A DNA stretch of 64,000 nucleotides from Sulfurovum sp. XGS-02 (GTDB lineage Bacteria; Campylobacterota; Campylobacteria; Campylobacterales; Sulfurovaceae): NCBI RefSeq assembly GCF_023213175.1, contig NZ_CP093312.1:1736001-1800000 (forward strand). Direction: 5' to 3'. This document shows, piece by piece, positions 36,201 through 43,688 of this stretch (positions are counted from its first letter, which is position 1; every line of letters starts with the position of its first letter). The notes below the pieces were generated by a model that was not told the DNA's origin, ran no database searches, and saw nothing but the letters and a program-made list of their open reading frames with translations. The translations under genes and the position numbers were made by a program.

Positions 36201-37025
36201 ACTTACCCACTCGATTTTAACTTCAAAAGAGAACTTAATAAAGCAGAAAACCCTTTTGATGTCAATGGTACTTACTATTCCATTTCGGTCACCTCTGAGT
36301 ATGTAGATATAGATGATGGAGACCTCGCAAAAATAAAGGGAAGTCGTGTCGGTGATGATAATGCTTCAACATCACCATGTATTGCACCACCTACAGGAAG
36401 TTGCGTCAACTCTAATGCAGAATCAAAAGCAACTTTTTACTATGCAAGAACCCGACCATCTCAATCTTTTTATGATGACATCACAACTTCTAGTGTTACC
36501 ACACCTATAGCAATTGATGTTTATTGTGATCTTACTTTTGCAGAATGCCATGAATATGGTATAGATACAGCTAATGCACAGACCAATGAAATTGATTGGT
36601 GGTTATCATTGGGGCATATAGAAAACAATACACGACATGATGGGAATATCACACTTCAAAGAAGTCCTGCGGGCTCTGCAATCATTCGTTCAGAATCTAC
36701 AGCTACGGAAGATCCGGCAGAGGTACATATCACATCCGGAGGGATAGATCAAACTGTTACTGTTACTGCAACTGTAGCAAACAGACCACTAACTATTGAT
36801 ATAGAATTGGTTCACAATATGCTACCACTAACATTGCCGTACTACACCGCAACACCTCCTTATACAAATAGTTGGTTGATCTATAATGAAGGTTCTTTGG
36901 AACTTCCAAGTCCTTTCTATAAAGTACGCTTTATCGGTACGTCTGATTGGGCAGGACATGGGGATACAGGGCATGTTGTCGGTGGTAACACCAGTACCAA
37001 GAAAAATAGACGATTAGGATGGTAA
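33294..37025 (+). CDS. Large MshQ-like secreted/pilus-tip protein
   Basis: A 1243-residue exported protein with a signal peptide (about 1-23, ending QIYA). A beta-rich N-terminal segment is followed by a DUF11-type module about 155-275 (LQITKIDSIDPVEINEPFYY, VVVEDDMPTGMD). The C-terminal half contains FAIRPEKFDMEM and later HFAFEDLTI, like DUF6701 in MshQ of MSHA pilus loci. It has many Asp/Asn-rich turns and paired cysteines. Together with four pilin-like genes right behind it, it is probably a surface adhesin or tip protein. The MshQ link is by pattern only. Confidence 0.7.
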   Translation: MKHITILFNLLLFSFLLSTQIYAATYEDAEPTNDSCPGENLSTIVSGVSNFTGTIEDENNGLGIPGIDYSVMHIPNDGNITITWQTDQDGKEASFLVGTSCDDGSYYNGTDRLDTHTTSTFSVSANDVIYLKIYDGEGKGYSINITYNIATPSPGSDLQITKIDSIDPVEINEPFYYIIDVSNTGDTNATNVVVEDDMPTGMDMNKTQTDAASGFWTCDQLAASHHVTCTHNSEIPSGDTHTIYLHVTAPSSAGVVTNNVSVTDANGSYATADEETTITAEIENAENLCYVENTLASALNDDINASCEKRGNFFYGNIGGQDPCVAQVLIVKENNVSTDPITGLVVTKMYAPGLSSGSATAVGGTVLNAGAKTTLNFESFTSYREGYVVYADENWIDDNNLSITDTASDYNPNMNGIALYADYNISNEHHFGRVYACSGVGEGGIEINFSADIIDTSIGTDTAMAGNYNNSLDDTSDTGTNIKYIRTMVAASPTRTIEGVHLDDNGIATPYTPENPAFNFIISPVLINDACSGDVEPIYQPGTNQPAFIIVPPNAYSATGAITVPGNVRKSARMQLISIDPESLSVEGQQCILSSSADGNFAGVPSCANSEVQYSDAFGQDAWDRCGVDGGRPCDSNNHGIADTSDPTYDPDTDSIYVNDYGCYLCTFNVAPVCTTDNFAIRPEKFDMEMSDADAPNLLRAGEEYRVSLTAKDPLDNIQADYTVTDHNFKSDLGTYVTRYFKDGTKDTSGLLHGTSELNTTGIAYMFEGLSSLSTSNPGSAEEIVGVTYDDVGLINLEVYDQEWAAIDNDDTPMDCNSSKHTYICGDKNVTFIPHHFAFEDLTIYNHAGPSSDFTYVADKRGMPSATPPTKSPMAARVDTRIEARNKQDGITQNFKQDYAGNQYYENNITVIQKVKIPTGRTLPNEPHAYVYGDDANESKIDDKLIGFGRAIGTETDSPGTRNIKWYESTYPLDFNFKRELNKAENPFDVNGTYYSISVTSEYVDIDDGDLAKIKGSRVGDDNASTSPCIAPPTGSCVNSNAESKATFYYARTRPSQSFYDDITTSSVTTPIAIDVYCDLTFAECHEYGIDTANAQTNEIDWWLSLGHIENNTRHDGNITLQRSPAGSAIIRSESTATEDPAEVHITSGGIDQTVTVTATVANRPLTIDIELVHNMLPLTLPYYTATPPYTNSWLIYNEGSLELPSPFYKVRFIGTSDWAGHGDTGHVVGGNTSTKKNRRLGW

Positions 37026-37748
37026 ATGAATAAAAAACAGTTACGCCCGGCTATAGCTATGATAGAGTTGATCTTTGCAATCGTGATCATGGGTATCATA
37101 CTGATGTCTGCACCTATGCTCATAAGTACCGCTGCTAAAAGTGGTTATGTCGCTATACAACAAGAAGCCATCAATGAGGCTGCATCCAGAGTTAATATGA
37201 TCATGGGTTACCATTGGGATGAAAACAGTGCAGATGAAACTGTGCTCGACCCTATTTTACAAACTGCAAGTCCGGTAACTGACCTCGCTGAAGCTACATA
37301 TTTAGACGGAAATGGGACAGGGCGAAGAGTTGGTACCCCATTGGAGAGCTACAGAAGTTTTATAAGACCAGATGGTTCCAGACTTACAGCTACAGCCGCA
37401 GCTGGACTGGGAAATGACGGTCTAGAAAATGATATGGATGATTTTATAGGTACTATTGGATTGAATCTTGCAGGAACGGGAACAGGGACAAATTACATTG
37501 AAAAGAATGTAACTATTGACACTGCCGTATTCTATATATCTGATACTACTGCTTACAACCCTGCTGGCAATACCATCAATTTTAATGCAGACTTTACCCA
37601 GGAATCATTAACTACCACTAACATCAAACGTATCAGCACTACACTTACCAGTGATGCTGCGAGTCCAGACGAACTTGACAAAATCATTATCTTACATGCA
37701 TTTTCTTGCAATATAGGTGGATACAAACTTGAAGAGAGGGATTTCTAA
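37026..37748 (+). CDS. Type IV pilin-like protein (MshD-like)
   Basis: A 240-residue prepilin. A short positive leader (MNKKQLRPA) is cut before IAMIELIFAIVIMGI, with Glu at mature position 5 as needed for pilus assembly. The hydrophobic helix continues to about residue 35. The rest is a globular domain with many Thr and Asp residues and one late Cys. The ATG follows the MshQ-like stop codon without a gap. By position it corresponds to MshD or a minor pilin; the family is not certain. Confidence 0.75.
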   Translation: MNKKQLRPAIAMIELIFAIVIMGIILMSAPMLISTAAKSGYVAIQQEAINEAASRVNMIMGYHWDENSADETVLDPILQTASPVTDLAEATYLDGNGTGRRVGTPLESYRSFIRPDGSRLTATAAAGLGNDGLENDMDDFIGTIGLNLAGTGTGTNYIEKNVTIDTAVFYISDTTAYNPAGNTINFNADFTQESLTTTNIKRISTTLTSDAASPDELDKIIILHAFSCNIGGYKLEERDF

Positions 37749-37749
37749 T

Positions 37750-38565
37750 ATGAATCATAAGAGACTCACCCCGGCCTTTAGTATGCTCGAACTTGTTTTT
37801 GTTATCACCATACTTGGTATTGTTTCATCCATTGGTGCTGAAATGATCGCCAAAGTCTATGAAGGATATATTGTACAAAGAGCAGAACATCGAGCTACGA
37901 TGAAGACAGAGTTAGCCGCAACACAAATAGCAAATAGACTCATTTCTGCAATCCCGGGTACTGTTTATAGAAAAAATAGTACCGGCACTGTTGTTGAAGA
38001 GATCACTGATGATATGAGTTTAACTGGAAATGCCTATACTGTGCTTCAATGGGTTGCTAGTGACATGGACAGTTACAATGCAACAGCTATACCCGGATGG
38101 AGTGGTTTTTTGGATGTTGATGATCCTGCCAATACAGCAAATTCACTTTCAACTCCGGGATCTGCATTGGGTACTACTACTGCTATTATAAACAACCTCT
38201 CAACATCTGCACCTGCTCCTAAAATATATTTTCCTTATGACTCTAATGAATATAATGCCACCATTGCCGGTACAACCATTACACTCTCAGGAACTGGAGC
38301 ACCCCATATCGTAGAGCATTACAAACTGGCTTGGTCTTCTTATGCTTTGATGGTAGACCCGGCAGATGGCCATCTCTATCTTTATTATGATTTTCCTGCC
38401 ATACCTGCAGTAGCTCTTGGTGCTAAAAGATCACTCTTGCTGAGAAATGTAAGTACATTCAAGTTTAAAGGTGATGGACAAACCATCCGATTTAAGATTT
38501 GTAAAGAAGAACGAATTAGTGAGGATATAAATATCACAGCATGTAAAGAAAAGGCGGTATTCTAA
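37750..38565 (+). CDS. Type IV pilin-like protein (MshO-like)
   Basis: A 271-residue prepilin. The leader MNHKRLTPA is cut before FSMLELVFVITILGI, with Glu5 present. The size and the C-terminal part (LLLRNVSTFKFKGDGQTIRFKICKEE) resemble MshO and GspJ-like minor pseudopilins. I chose the ATG at 37750, one base after the upstream gene ends, because it places the leader correctly; a frame from 37717 adds an unlikely charged extension. Its stop overlaps the next start (TAATG). Confidence 0.78.
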   Translation: MNHKRLTPAFSMLELVFVITILGIVSSIGAEMIAKVYEGYIVQRAEHRATMKTELAATQIANRLISAIPGTVYRKNSTGTVVEEITDDMSLTGNAYTVLQWVASDMDSYNATAIPGWSGFLDVDDPANTANSLSTPGSALGTTTAIINNLSTSAPAPKIYFPYDSNEYNATIAGTTITLSGTGAPHIVEHYKLAWSSYALMVDPADGHLYLYYDFPAIPAVALGAKRSLLLRNVSTFKFKGDGQTIRFKICKEERISEDINITACKEKAVF

Positions 38566-39023
38566 TGAGAAATGCATTTTCAATGTTAACAGCGATTTTT
38601 ATTATCGTTTTGATGGCAACAGTAGCAGCATTTATAATGAATCTTTCAGGGAAGATAGTTAAAGAAACTACTGCACAGTTTCAACGAGAACAATCTGCCC
38701 TTCTAGCAAAAAGCTATACAGAGTATGCCATAATGGCAGTTACAGCCAATGAACATAACAGTTCAACCTGCCTTAACAACATCACAGGAGCTTATGGTGA
38801 TAGTGATGGAGACGGTGTACCAGATATCTACAATATCGATGTAAATATCTCTTATATCGGGAATACTAATTTACATGCCAATTGTAATACTCTGAGCAAT
38901 GGAGTGATCACTGAAAAATCACCGCTCAGTATCATTATTGATGTCTTTGTCAGCTATAAAGATCTGGATCATCCAGATAATTTAAACGTCACATATCATA
39001 GAAGGAGCTTACAAAAAATATGA
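38565..39023 (+). CDS. Pilin-like protein lacking Glu5 (MshP-like)
   Basis: A 152-residue protein with a four-residue leader (MRNA) before FSMLTAIFIIVLMATVAAF. Mature position 5 is Thr, not Glu. Loss of Glu5 is typical of the pilin that caps the tip in type II systems (GspK) and of MshP. The globular part contains a DSDGDGVPD calcium-type loop and two cysteines. It is translationally coupled to both neighbours. Confidence 0.72.
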   Translation: MRNAFSMLTAIFIIVLMATVAAFIMNLSGKIVKETTAQFQREQSALLAKSYTEYAIMAVTANEHNSSTCLNNITGAYGDSDGDGVPDIYNIDVNISYIGNTNLHANCNTLSNGVITEKSPLSIIIDVFVSYKDLDHPDNLNVTYHRRSLQKI

Positions 39024-39682
39024 GAACTTTACATAAACACACAAAAGCCTTTACTATGATAGAACTAGTCTTTGTCATTGTTGTACTTGGTATCCTTGCT
39101 GCTTTGGCAATGCCTAGAATGGATCGTGATTTAAGGCAGGAAGCGGCAGACAACATTCTCTCTGCGATACGATATACCCAGCACTTGGCACTTAATGATG
39201 ATAAGACAGATCCATTTGATACGAACTGGCAAAATGAATTATGGCAAATCCAATTTAGTACAACAACAACTACAGGTTATCTGTTTTATGTTATTGGATC
39301 AGACACAGACCATACTGGAGGAACTACAGCTTACCCTGCAAAAGAGGAAACAGCAATCGATCCCATAAATGGTAAATATATGTTCCATATAAATGCCAAC
39401 TCTGAACTTCAAGCTGGAGAGAGCCCGAATATACTTTTAGGAAAAAAATATGGTGTATCTGGAGTAACTCCAACTGGAGGATGTACCACTAAACAACTTG
39501 CTTTCGATCAACTCGGGAGACCGCATACAAATGTAGGTGGTGCAGGAAATACTTATGATACATATATGACTGCTGACTGTACTTTGACATTTAGTTTTAC
39601 AAATAATGCAGCTTTACCTTTTTCTATCATTATTTCAAAAGAAACCGGATATGCCTATATTGATGGTCAAGAGGACTCTTAA
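39020..39682 (+). CDS. Type IV pilin-like protein (MshC/GspH-like)
   Basis: A 220-residue prepilin. The leader ending in KHTKA is cut before FTMIELVFVIVVLGILAALAMPRM, with Glu5 present. RQEAADNILSAIRYTQHLALND after the helix is the GspH/FimT-like pattern. The C-terminal half has two cysteines and a long Thr/Gly-rich region. Its ATG overlaps the previous stop (ATGA). It is the last gene of the operon; no prepilin peptidase, ATPase or major pilin gene is in this window. Confidence 0.78.
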   Translation: MRTLHKHTKAFTMIELVFVIVVLGILAALAMPRMDRDLRQEAADNILSAIRYTQHLALNDDKTDPFDTNWQNELWQIQFSTTTTTGYLFYVIGSDTDHTGGTTAYPAKEETAIDPINGKYMFHINANSELQAGESPNILLGKKYGVSGVTPTGGCTTKQLAFDQLGRPHTNVGGAGNTYDTYMTADCTLTFSFTNNAALPFSIIISKETGYAYIDGQEDS

Positions 39683-39726
39683 TCTCTTCTCTATTTACCT
39701 TTCATTAAGTATCTTAAGTTAAAATT

Positions 39727-39756
39727 AAGTATGGATATAGCGATATATCTATACTT
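39727..39756. promoter_or_regulatory. Palindromic operator candidate over the hpf -10 box
   Basis: AAGTATGGATATA (39727-39739) and TATATCTATACTT (39744-39756) are inverted copies with one G-T mismatch and a GCGA spacer. The right arm contains the -10 box TATACT (39750-39755). The ribosome site AAGGA and the ATG follow within 20 bases. A dimeric DNA-binding regulator could block the promoter here. Confidence 0.5.
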
Positions 39757-39774
39757 TAATATTAAGGATATATT

Positions 39775-40308
39775 ATGAACAAAAGTATAACGGGAAGACA
39801 TTTCGAACTGACTGATCCTATCAAAGCATATGCCGAAGCAGCCATCGATAGTTTAGAGAAATATCATTTAGACATTATTTCTGCAAGCACTGTGATCTCA
39901 GCCAGTGAAAAGAATGGGAAAAAAGGCTTTGTCACAGAGTTCATTATTAACCTTAAAGATAAAAACACGATCGTTATCACACAGTTGGATAAAGATGTGT
40001 ATGCCGCTATGGACCTTGCCATAGAAAGAGTGAAAAAATCACTGAGAAGACATGCAGATAAAATAAAAGATCATAAAATTATGAGTTTCAGGGATCTGGG
40101 TGAAGAAGCTGAAGCTGTCAGTGAATTAACGACAGAAGAAGTAGAGATCGTACCAATGGATCTAGAGCTTCACAAGCCGCTTGATTTTGATGAAGCGATA
40201 GAAGCATTGCAAGCTGAGAAAAAAAGACAATTTATCGTATTTAATGACAATGAGGGATTAATGCGTGTGATGTATAAAAGAGCGGATGGAAGATTCGGAC
40301 TTTATTAA
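39775..40308 (+). CDS. hpf: Ribosome hibernation promoting factor, long form
   Basis: A 177-residue long HPF. The N-terminal S30AE domain (about 1-100, MNKSITGRHFELTDPIKAY) binds the 30S decoding region. The C-terminal domain (about 125-177, FNDNEGLMRVMYKRADGRFGLY) dimerises two ribosomes into inactive 100S particles in resting cells. An acidic linker joins them. It is a single gene with its own promoter, downstream of the pilin operon and convergent with recG. Confidence 0.95.
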   Translation: MNKSITGRHFELTDPIKAYAEAAIDSLEKYHLDIISASTVISASEKNGKKGFVTEFIINLKDKNTIVITQLDKDVYAAMDLAIERVKKSLRRHADKIKDHKIMSFRDLGEEAEAVSELTTEEVEIVPMDLELHKPLDFDEAIEALQAEKKRQFIVFNDNEGLMRVMYKRADGRFGLY

Positions 40309-40326
40309 AATCCCTTTTGTCGATCT

Positions 40327-40344
40327 CCCCGGGAGACCCCGGGG
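40327..40344. terminator. GC-rich hairpin between hpf and recG
   Basis: CCCCGG (40327-40332) pairs with CCGGGG (40339-40344). It sits between two converging stop codons and is strikingly GC-rich for this AT-rich region. No long T-run follows on either strand. Confidence 0.5.
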
Positions 40345-40345
40345 T

Positions 40346-42154
40346 TCAAACACCTACACTTTTCAATCTATTTTTAGCCCTTGAAACTATCTCTTCATCT
40401 TCAGCCATATCCAGCCATTTGAACCTTTGACCGCTTTGTATCGTACCATCCAGAATGTCACCACTGTCTCGAAACTTCAGGTCTAGTTTTGCAATGTCAA
40501 AGCCATTGCTTGTTTGGGCAAACTGCTCAAGCCTGAAATTCTCTGCAGTGTTGGAGTAAAGATAACACCAGCTCTTTAGCCCGTTACGTCCGACTCTGCC
40601 TCTCAGCTGATGCAGTGTGGCAAGTCCGAGCCGTTCTGCACCAACGATCACGATAAGTGTAAGCCTCGGTAAGGAGATACCTACTTCAACCACAGTTGTG
40701 GCTAAGAGTATATCCCCTTTTTCCCTGAATTCAAGTAACACATCCTCTTTCTCTTTATCCTTACCATGTGTAACATAGACATTCTCAAACTTCTCTTCCC
40801 AAAAACCCCTGCTCTCTTCCAAAGACTGATAAGGTACTTCACTGCTCTCTTCTACCAAGGGGTAAATAATGAGGACCTGATGCTCTTGTGCTATCTCCTC
40901 TTTAATATGTGTCATAAGGTTGGGAAAATCCTGTTTACTGATCGTTTGGGTCAACACTTCACGTTCAAATGGTGTTGTCGTAATGAGACTGACATCAAGA
41001 AGTTCAGACTCCATCATAGCCTGCGTTCGAGGTATAGGGGTGGCAGAGAACTGTATAAAGTGCGGTTTTTTCTCATCTGCACTTACCAAGGCTTCCAGAG
41101 TCTGTCTCTGCTTGGTGCCAAAACGGTGCTGTTCATCGACCATCACCAAAGAGGCTTGCGGAAGGTCCTCTTTATAAAGCAGTGCATGTGTACCGATGAT
41201 GAAGTCTGCCTCCCTGTAATCTCCCTGGTCTTTCCCCTGCATGACCAATGCTACTTTGACATGTTGAGGCAAATGTTTACATGCCTCTTCATAGAGTTGT
41301 AGTGCAAGAAGTGAGGTAGGTGCCATCAATATACTCTTATGCGGTAGTGCCATCATCACTGAAGCAAGTATCACCATCGTTTTACCAGAACCCACATCAC
41401 CAACGACCATACGTTTGGCTGCTTTCTCTTCTCTTGCCAAATCTGATCGTATCTGTGCGATGACCTCTTGCTGTTCTTGTGTCAGCCTGAACGGCAAATG
41501 ATCAACAAACCCCTCTATACGGCCTGTTAGTGCTCTTAGTGCAGGGAAATCTGCCCTTTTCCCACGTAACTTTTTTAAATGATTGTAGGCTTCAACAAAC
41601 TTCAGTACCGTGACAAATTCAGGCTTGAATGTTGTACCTTCATACACCTCTTCCATACTTTTTGGAAAATGTATATGCATCAGTGTAGAGACCTCTTTAC
41701 TGTCCAACCCTTCCTTATAGAGATTTTGTTCATTGATATAACACTCCATAAGGGAAGATATCTCACTCTCTTTGAGCACTGTTTTGTACTTGGGTGTGAT
41801 CTTCCCTATCGTTTTGATGGATTTGGGCTGTGACATTTGCAAGTAGCCCTTATACTCCTCCAGCCTGCCTTGTATCACATGACTGGATCCTACTTCAAAA
41901 AGTTTATGGTGGTAAGGTGTCACCCTGAAAAACGTAGAAGAGAGACGTCTGCCTGAACGTGTAAGGTTAAAAGTGATTCGCAGCTTCCCGGAGTAAACAC
42001 TCGAATCCACCACTTTGGCCTCAATTGTATTGATCTTACCTAGTTCCAGGGTCGTTGAGAGTGTGGTATCGTTATAAGAAGTGGGGATGATCAGTGCCAG
42101 ATCGAGTAAAGAGTGAATTTTGAGTTTTTTAAAAAGTTGTTTTGCTTCTTCCAT
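40346..42154 (-). CDS. recG: ATP-dependent DNA helicase RecG
   Basis: A 602-residue RecG, which reverses stalled forks and branches Holliday junctions. The wedge domain is reduced (about 45-140). Helicase motifs are clear: GDVGSGKTMVI (Walker A, near 255), VDEQHRFGTKQRQ (DEQH, near 340), FSATPIPRT, and QLRGRVGRNG near 515. It is about 90 residues shorter than E. coli RecG (693), missing mostly N-terminal sequence, as in other epsilonproteobacteria. It probably forms a unit with the M16-like gene 73 bases upstream. Confidence 0.95.
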   Translation of the reverse strand: MEEAKQLFKKLKIHSLLDLALIIPTSYNDTTLSTTLELGKINTIEAKVVDSSVYSGKLRITFNLTRSGRRLSSTFFRVTPYHHKLFEVGSSHVIQGRLEEYKGYLQMSQPKSIKTIGKITPKYKTVLKESEISSLMECYINEQNLYKEGLDSKEVSTLMHIHFPKSMEEVYEGTTFKPEFVTVLKFVEAYNHLKKLRGKRADFPALRALTGRIEGFVDHLPFRLTQEQQEVIAQIRSDLAREEKAAKRMVVGDVGSGKTMVILASVMMALPHKSILMAPTSLLALQLYEEACKHLPQHVKVALVMQGKDQGDYREADFIIGTHALLYKEDLPQASLVMVDEQHRFGTKQRQTLEALVSADEKKPHFIQFSATPIPRTQAMMESELLDVSLITTTPFEREVLTQTISKQDFPNLMTHIKEEIAQEHQVLIIYPLVEESSEVPYQSLEESRGFWEEKFENVYVTHGKDKEKEDVLLEFREKGDILLATTVVEVGISLPRLTLIVIVGAERLGLATLHQLRGRVGRNGLKSWCYLYSNTAENFRLEQFAQTSNGFDIAKLDLKFRDSGDILDGTIQSGQRFKWLDMAEDEEIVSRAKNRLKSVGV

Positions 42155-42227
42155 CCCAATTGCCTTCTGTTTTAATGATTATACAAAAGTTTTAGAGACA
42201 AAGGAAATAATATGTCAATATGACATA

Positions 42228-43529
42228 TTATTTTGCAGGAGCAGCTTCCTTTTTGGTGACGATACTGAAAGTGATATCTGAGAGTTCCGTATGTGCTTTG
42301 ATAAAGGCATTGACCTCATCCAGTGTGACAGACTCGATCTTTTTTAACTGTTCTTTGCTAAAGTCAAGCGGTCTTCCATAGTAGTAGTCATTATAGGCTC
42401 TATGCAGTCTTTGGGAAAGTGTTTCTGTACGCAGAGGCTCAGAACCAAGTAAGAATTTCTTTGTATCATCAAGCTCTTTTTGGGTGATACCCTCTTTGAC
42501 AAATGTGTCTACCACCTCTTGTATCAGATCTTTTGCCTCATCTTGCGTACTGAGCTTTGTTTGCATATATCCGCTCAAGTAAGAGACCGGTTTTGTACGT
42601 CTGAATGAGGAGTAGACACCATAGGTAAGACCGCGTTTTACACGAATCTCTTCCATGAGACGTGAACCAAAACCGGCACCTCCCAGAAGGTACTCTGCAA
42701 TCTTTGCCAGGTACTGGTCTTTTTCTTTATAACTATAGTTGAATGGTGCACCAAAATAGATATATGCCTGCTGCGTATCTTCATCGATAAGTACGACCTC
42801 TTTCTTATCTGAAGCCTGGATACTTTCCACCTCTTCCTCTTCAACTTTTGGCAGCACTGCAAGAAGCTTTGTCAGATACCCTTCGGCTTCATCCAAAGTA
42901 ATGTCCCCACCCACAACACCTATGGCATTGTTATACCCTAAATGGGTAGAGATAAATGTCTGGATATCTTCCAGTGAGATACTCTCTATACTCTCAATCG
43001 TACCGTCATACGGTCTGGCTAACACACTGCCTTTAAAAAGTGTCGCCCTCAAAGAGGTACCTGCGATATAATCAAAGTCACTCTTCTTTTGTGTCAGCCA
43101 GCCTATCTTTTGATGTTTGATGTGGGCCAGTGCCTCTTTGGTGTAATTTGGGTCTTTTAAAAGTTCCTCCAGACGCTCTACTGCATAGGGAAATTCACTT
43201 TTTAATGAAGAGACCTCTATGACAAAACTCTCACGTCCCACATGAGCACCGATCTCTACAGCATGGGCATCAAGTTTAGTAGCAAATCCTACACTTCCTT
43301 CTTTAGAGGTACCCTCATTCATAAGCCTTGCAGACATGTCAGCCAAACCATCTTTGGTATTGCTCAAATGTCCTGCATTTTTAAAAACCAGTTGGATCGA
43401 TACGATAGGAAGGTACTTCTCTTGCTCAAATACAACTGGTACTTTACTCCCTTTAACCTCTATCTCTTGAACCAATGCTGCCATCAATACTCCTTGTACT
43501 GCTATCCAAAATAAAATAATGTTCTTCAT
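42228..43529 (-). CDS. M16-family peptidase homologue without the zinc motif
   Basis: A 433-residue exported protein with a signal peptide (about 1-18) and two M16-type halves. SIQLVFKNAGHLSNTKDGLADMSARLMNEGT is the start of the fold, but where active members have HxxEH there is DGLADMSARLMNEG, with no His pair. The second half has GFGSRLMEEIRVKRGLTYGVYSSF, the conserved Arg/Tyr motif. M16 enzymes often work as an active and an inactive subunit; this would be the inactive one, but no partner is in the window. The ribosome site is buried in an AAAACCT/AGGTTTT hairpin. Confidence 0.85.
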   Translation of the reverse strand: MKNIILFWIAVQGVLMAALVQEIEVKGSKVPVVFEQEKYLPIVSIQLVFKNAGHLSNTKDGLADMSARLMNEGTSKEGSVGFATKLDAHAVEIGAHVGRESFVIEVSSLKSEFPYAVERLEELLKDPNYTKEALAHIKHQKIGWLTQKKSDFDYIAGTSLRATLFKGSVLARPYDGTIESIESISLEDIQTFISTHLGYNNAIGVVGGDITLDEAEGYLTKLLAVLPKVEEEEVESIQASDKKEVVLIDEDTQQAYIYFGAPFNYSYKEKDQYLAKIAEYLLGGAGFGSRLMEEIRVKRGLTYGVYSSFRRTKPVSYLSGYMQTKLSTQDEAKDLIQEVVDTFVKEGITQKELDDTKKFLLGSEPLRTETLSQRLHRAYNDYYYGRPLDFSKEQLKKIESVTLDEVNAFIKAHTELSDITFSIVTKKEAAPAK

Positions 43530-43688
43530 ATAAAACCTTTAGGTTTTTATTTACTCTAAAGTAAAAAATAAATGTGACTGTCATCTAAGCCAACTGCTGA
43601 CAAGCAACTACATTGCAGTGCAAATGAGGCACTAGATGACAAGCCATAAGTGAACGTAGCTCTTTTGAGCAAAGCTCAAAAAACGTCC
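43530..43688. other. Non-coding gap with several inverted repeats
   Basis: The gap between the M16-like gene and mqnC holds TGTCATCTA (43579-43587) inverted as TAGATGACA (43633-43641). It also has a TTTTGAGC/GCTCAAAA stem near 43663-43681, next to the mqnC stop, and AAAACCT/AGGTTTT near 43533-43548. No T-run marks a clear terminator. It may hold a small RNA or only processing stems. Confidence 0.35.

Noticed and set aside
40766-41302. 178-residue plus-strand open frame
   Set aside because: It is antisense to recG helicase motifs and has shadow-type composition.
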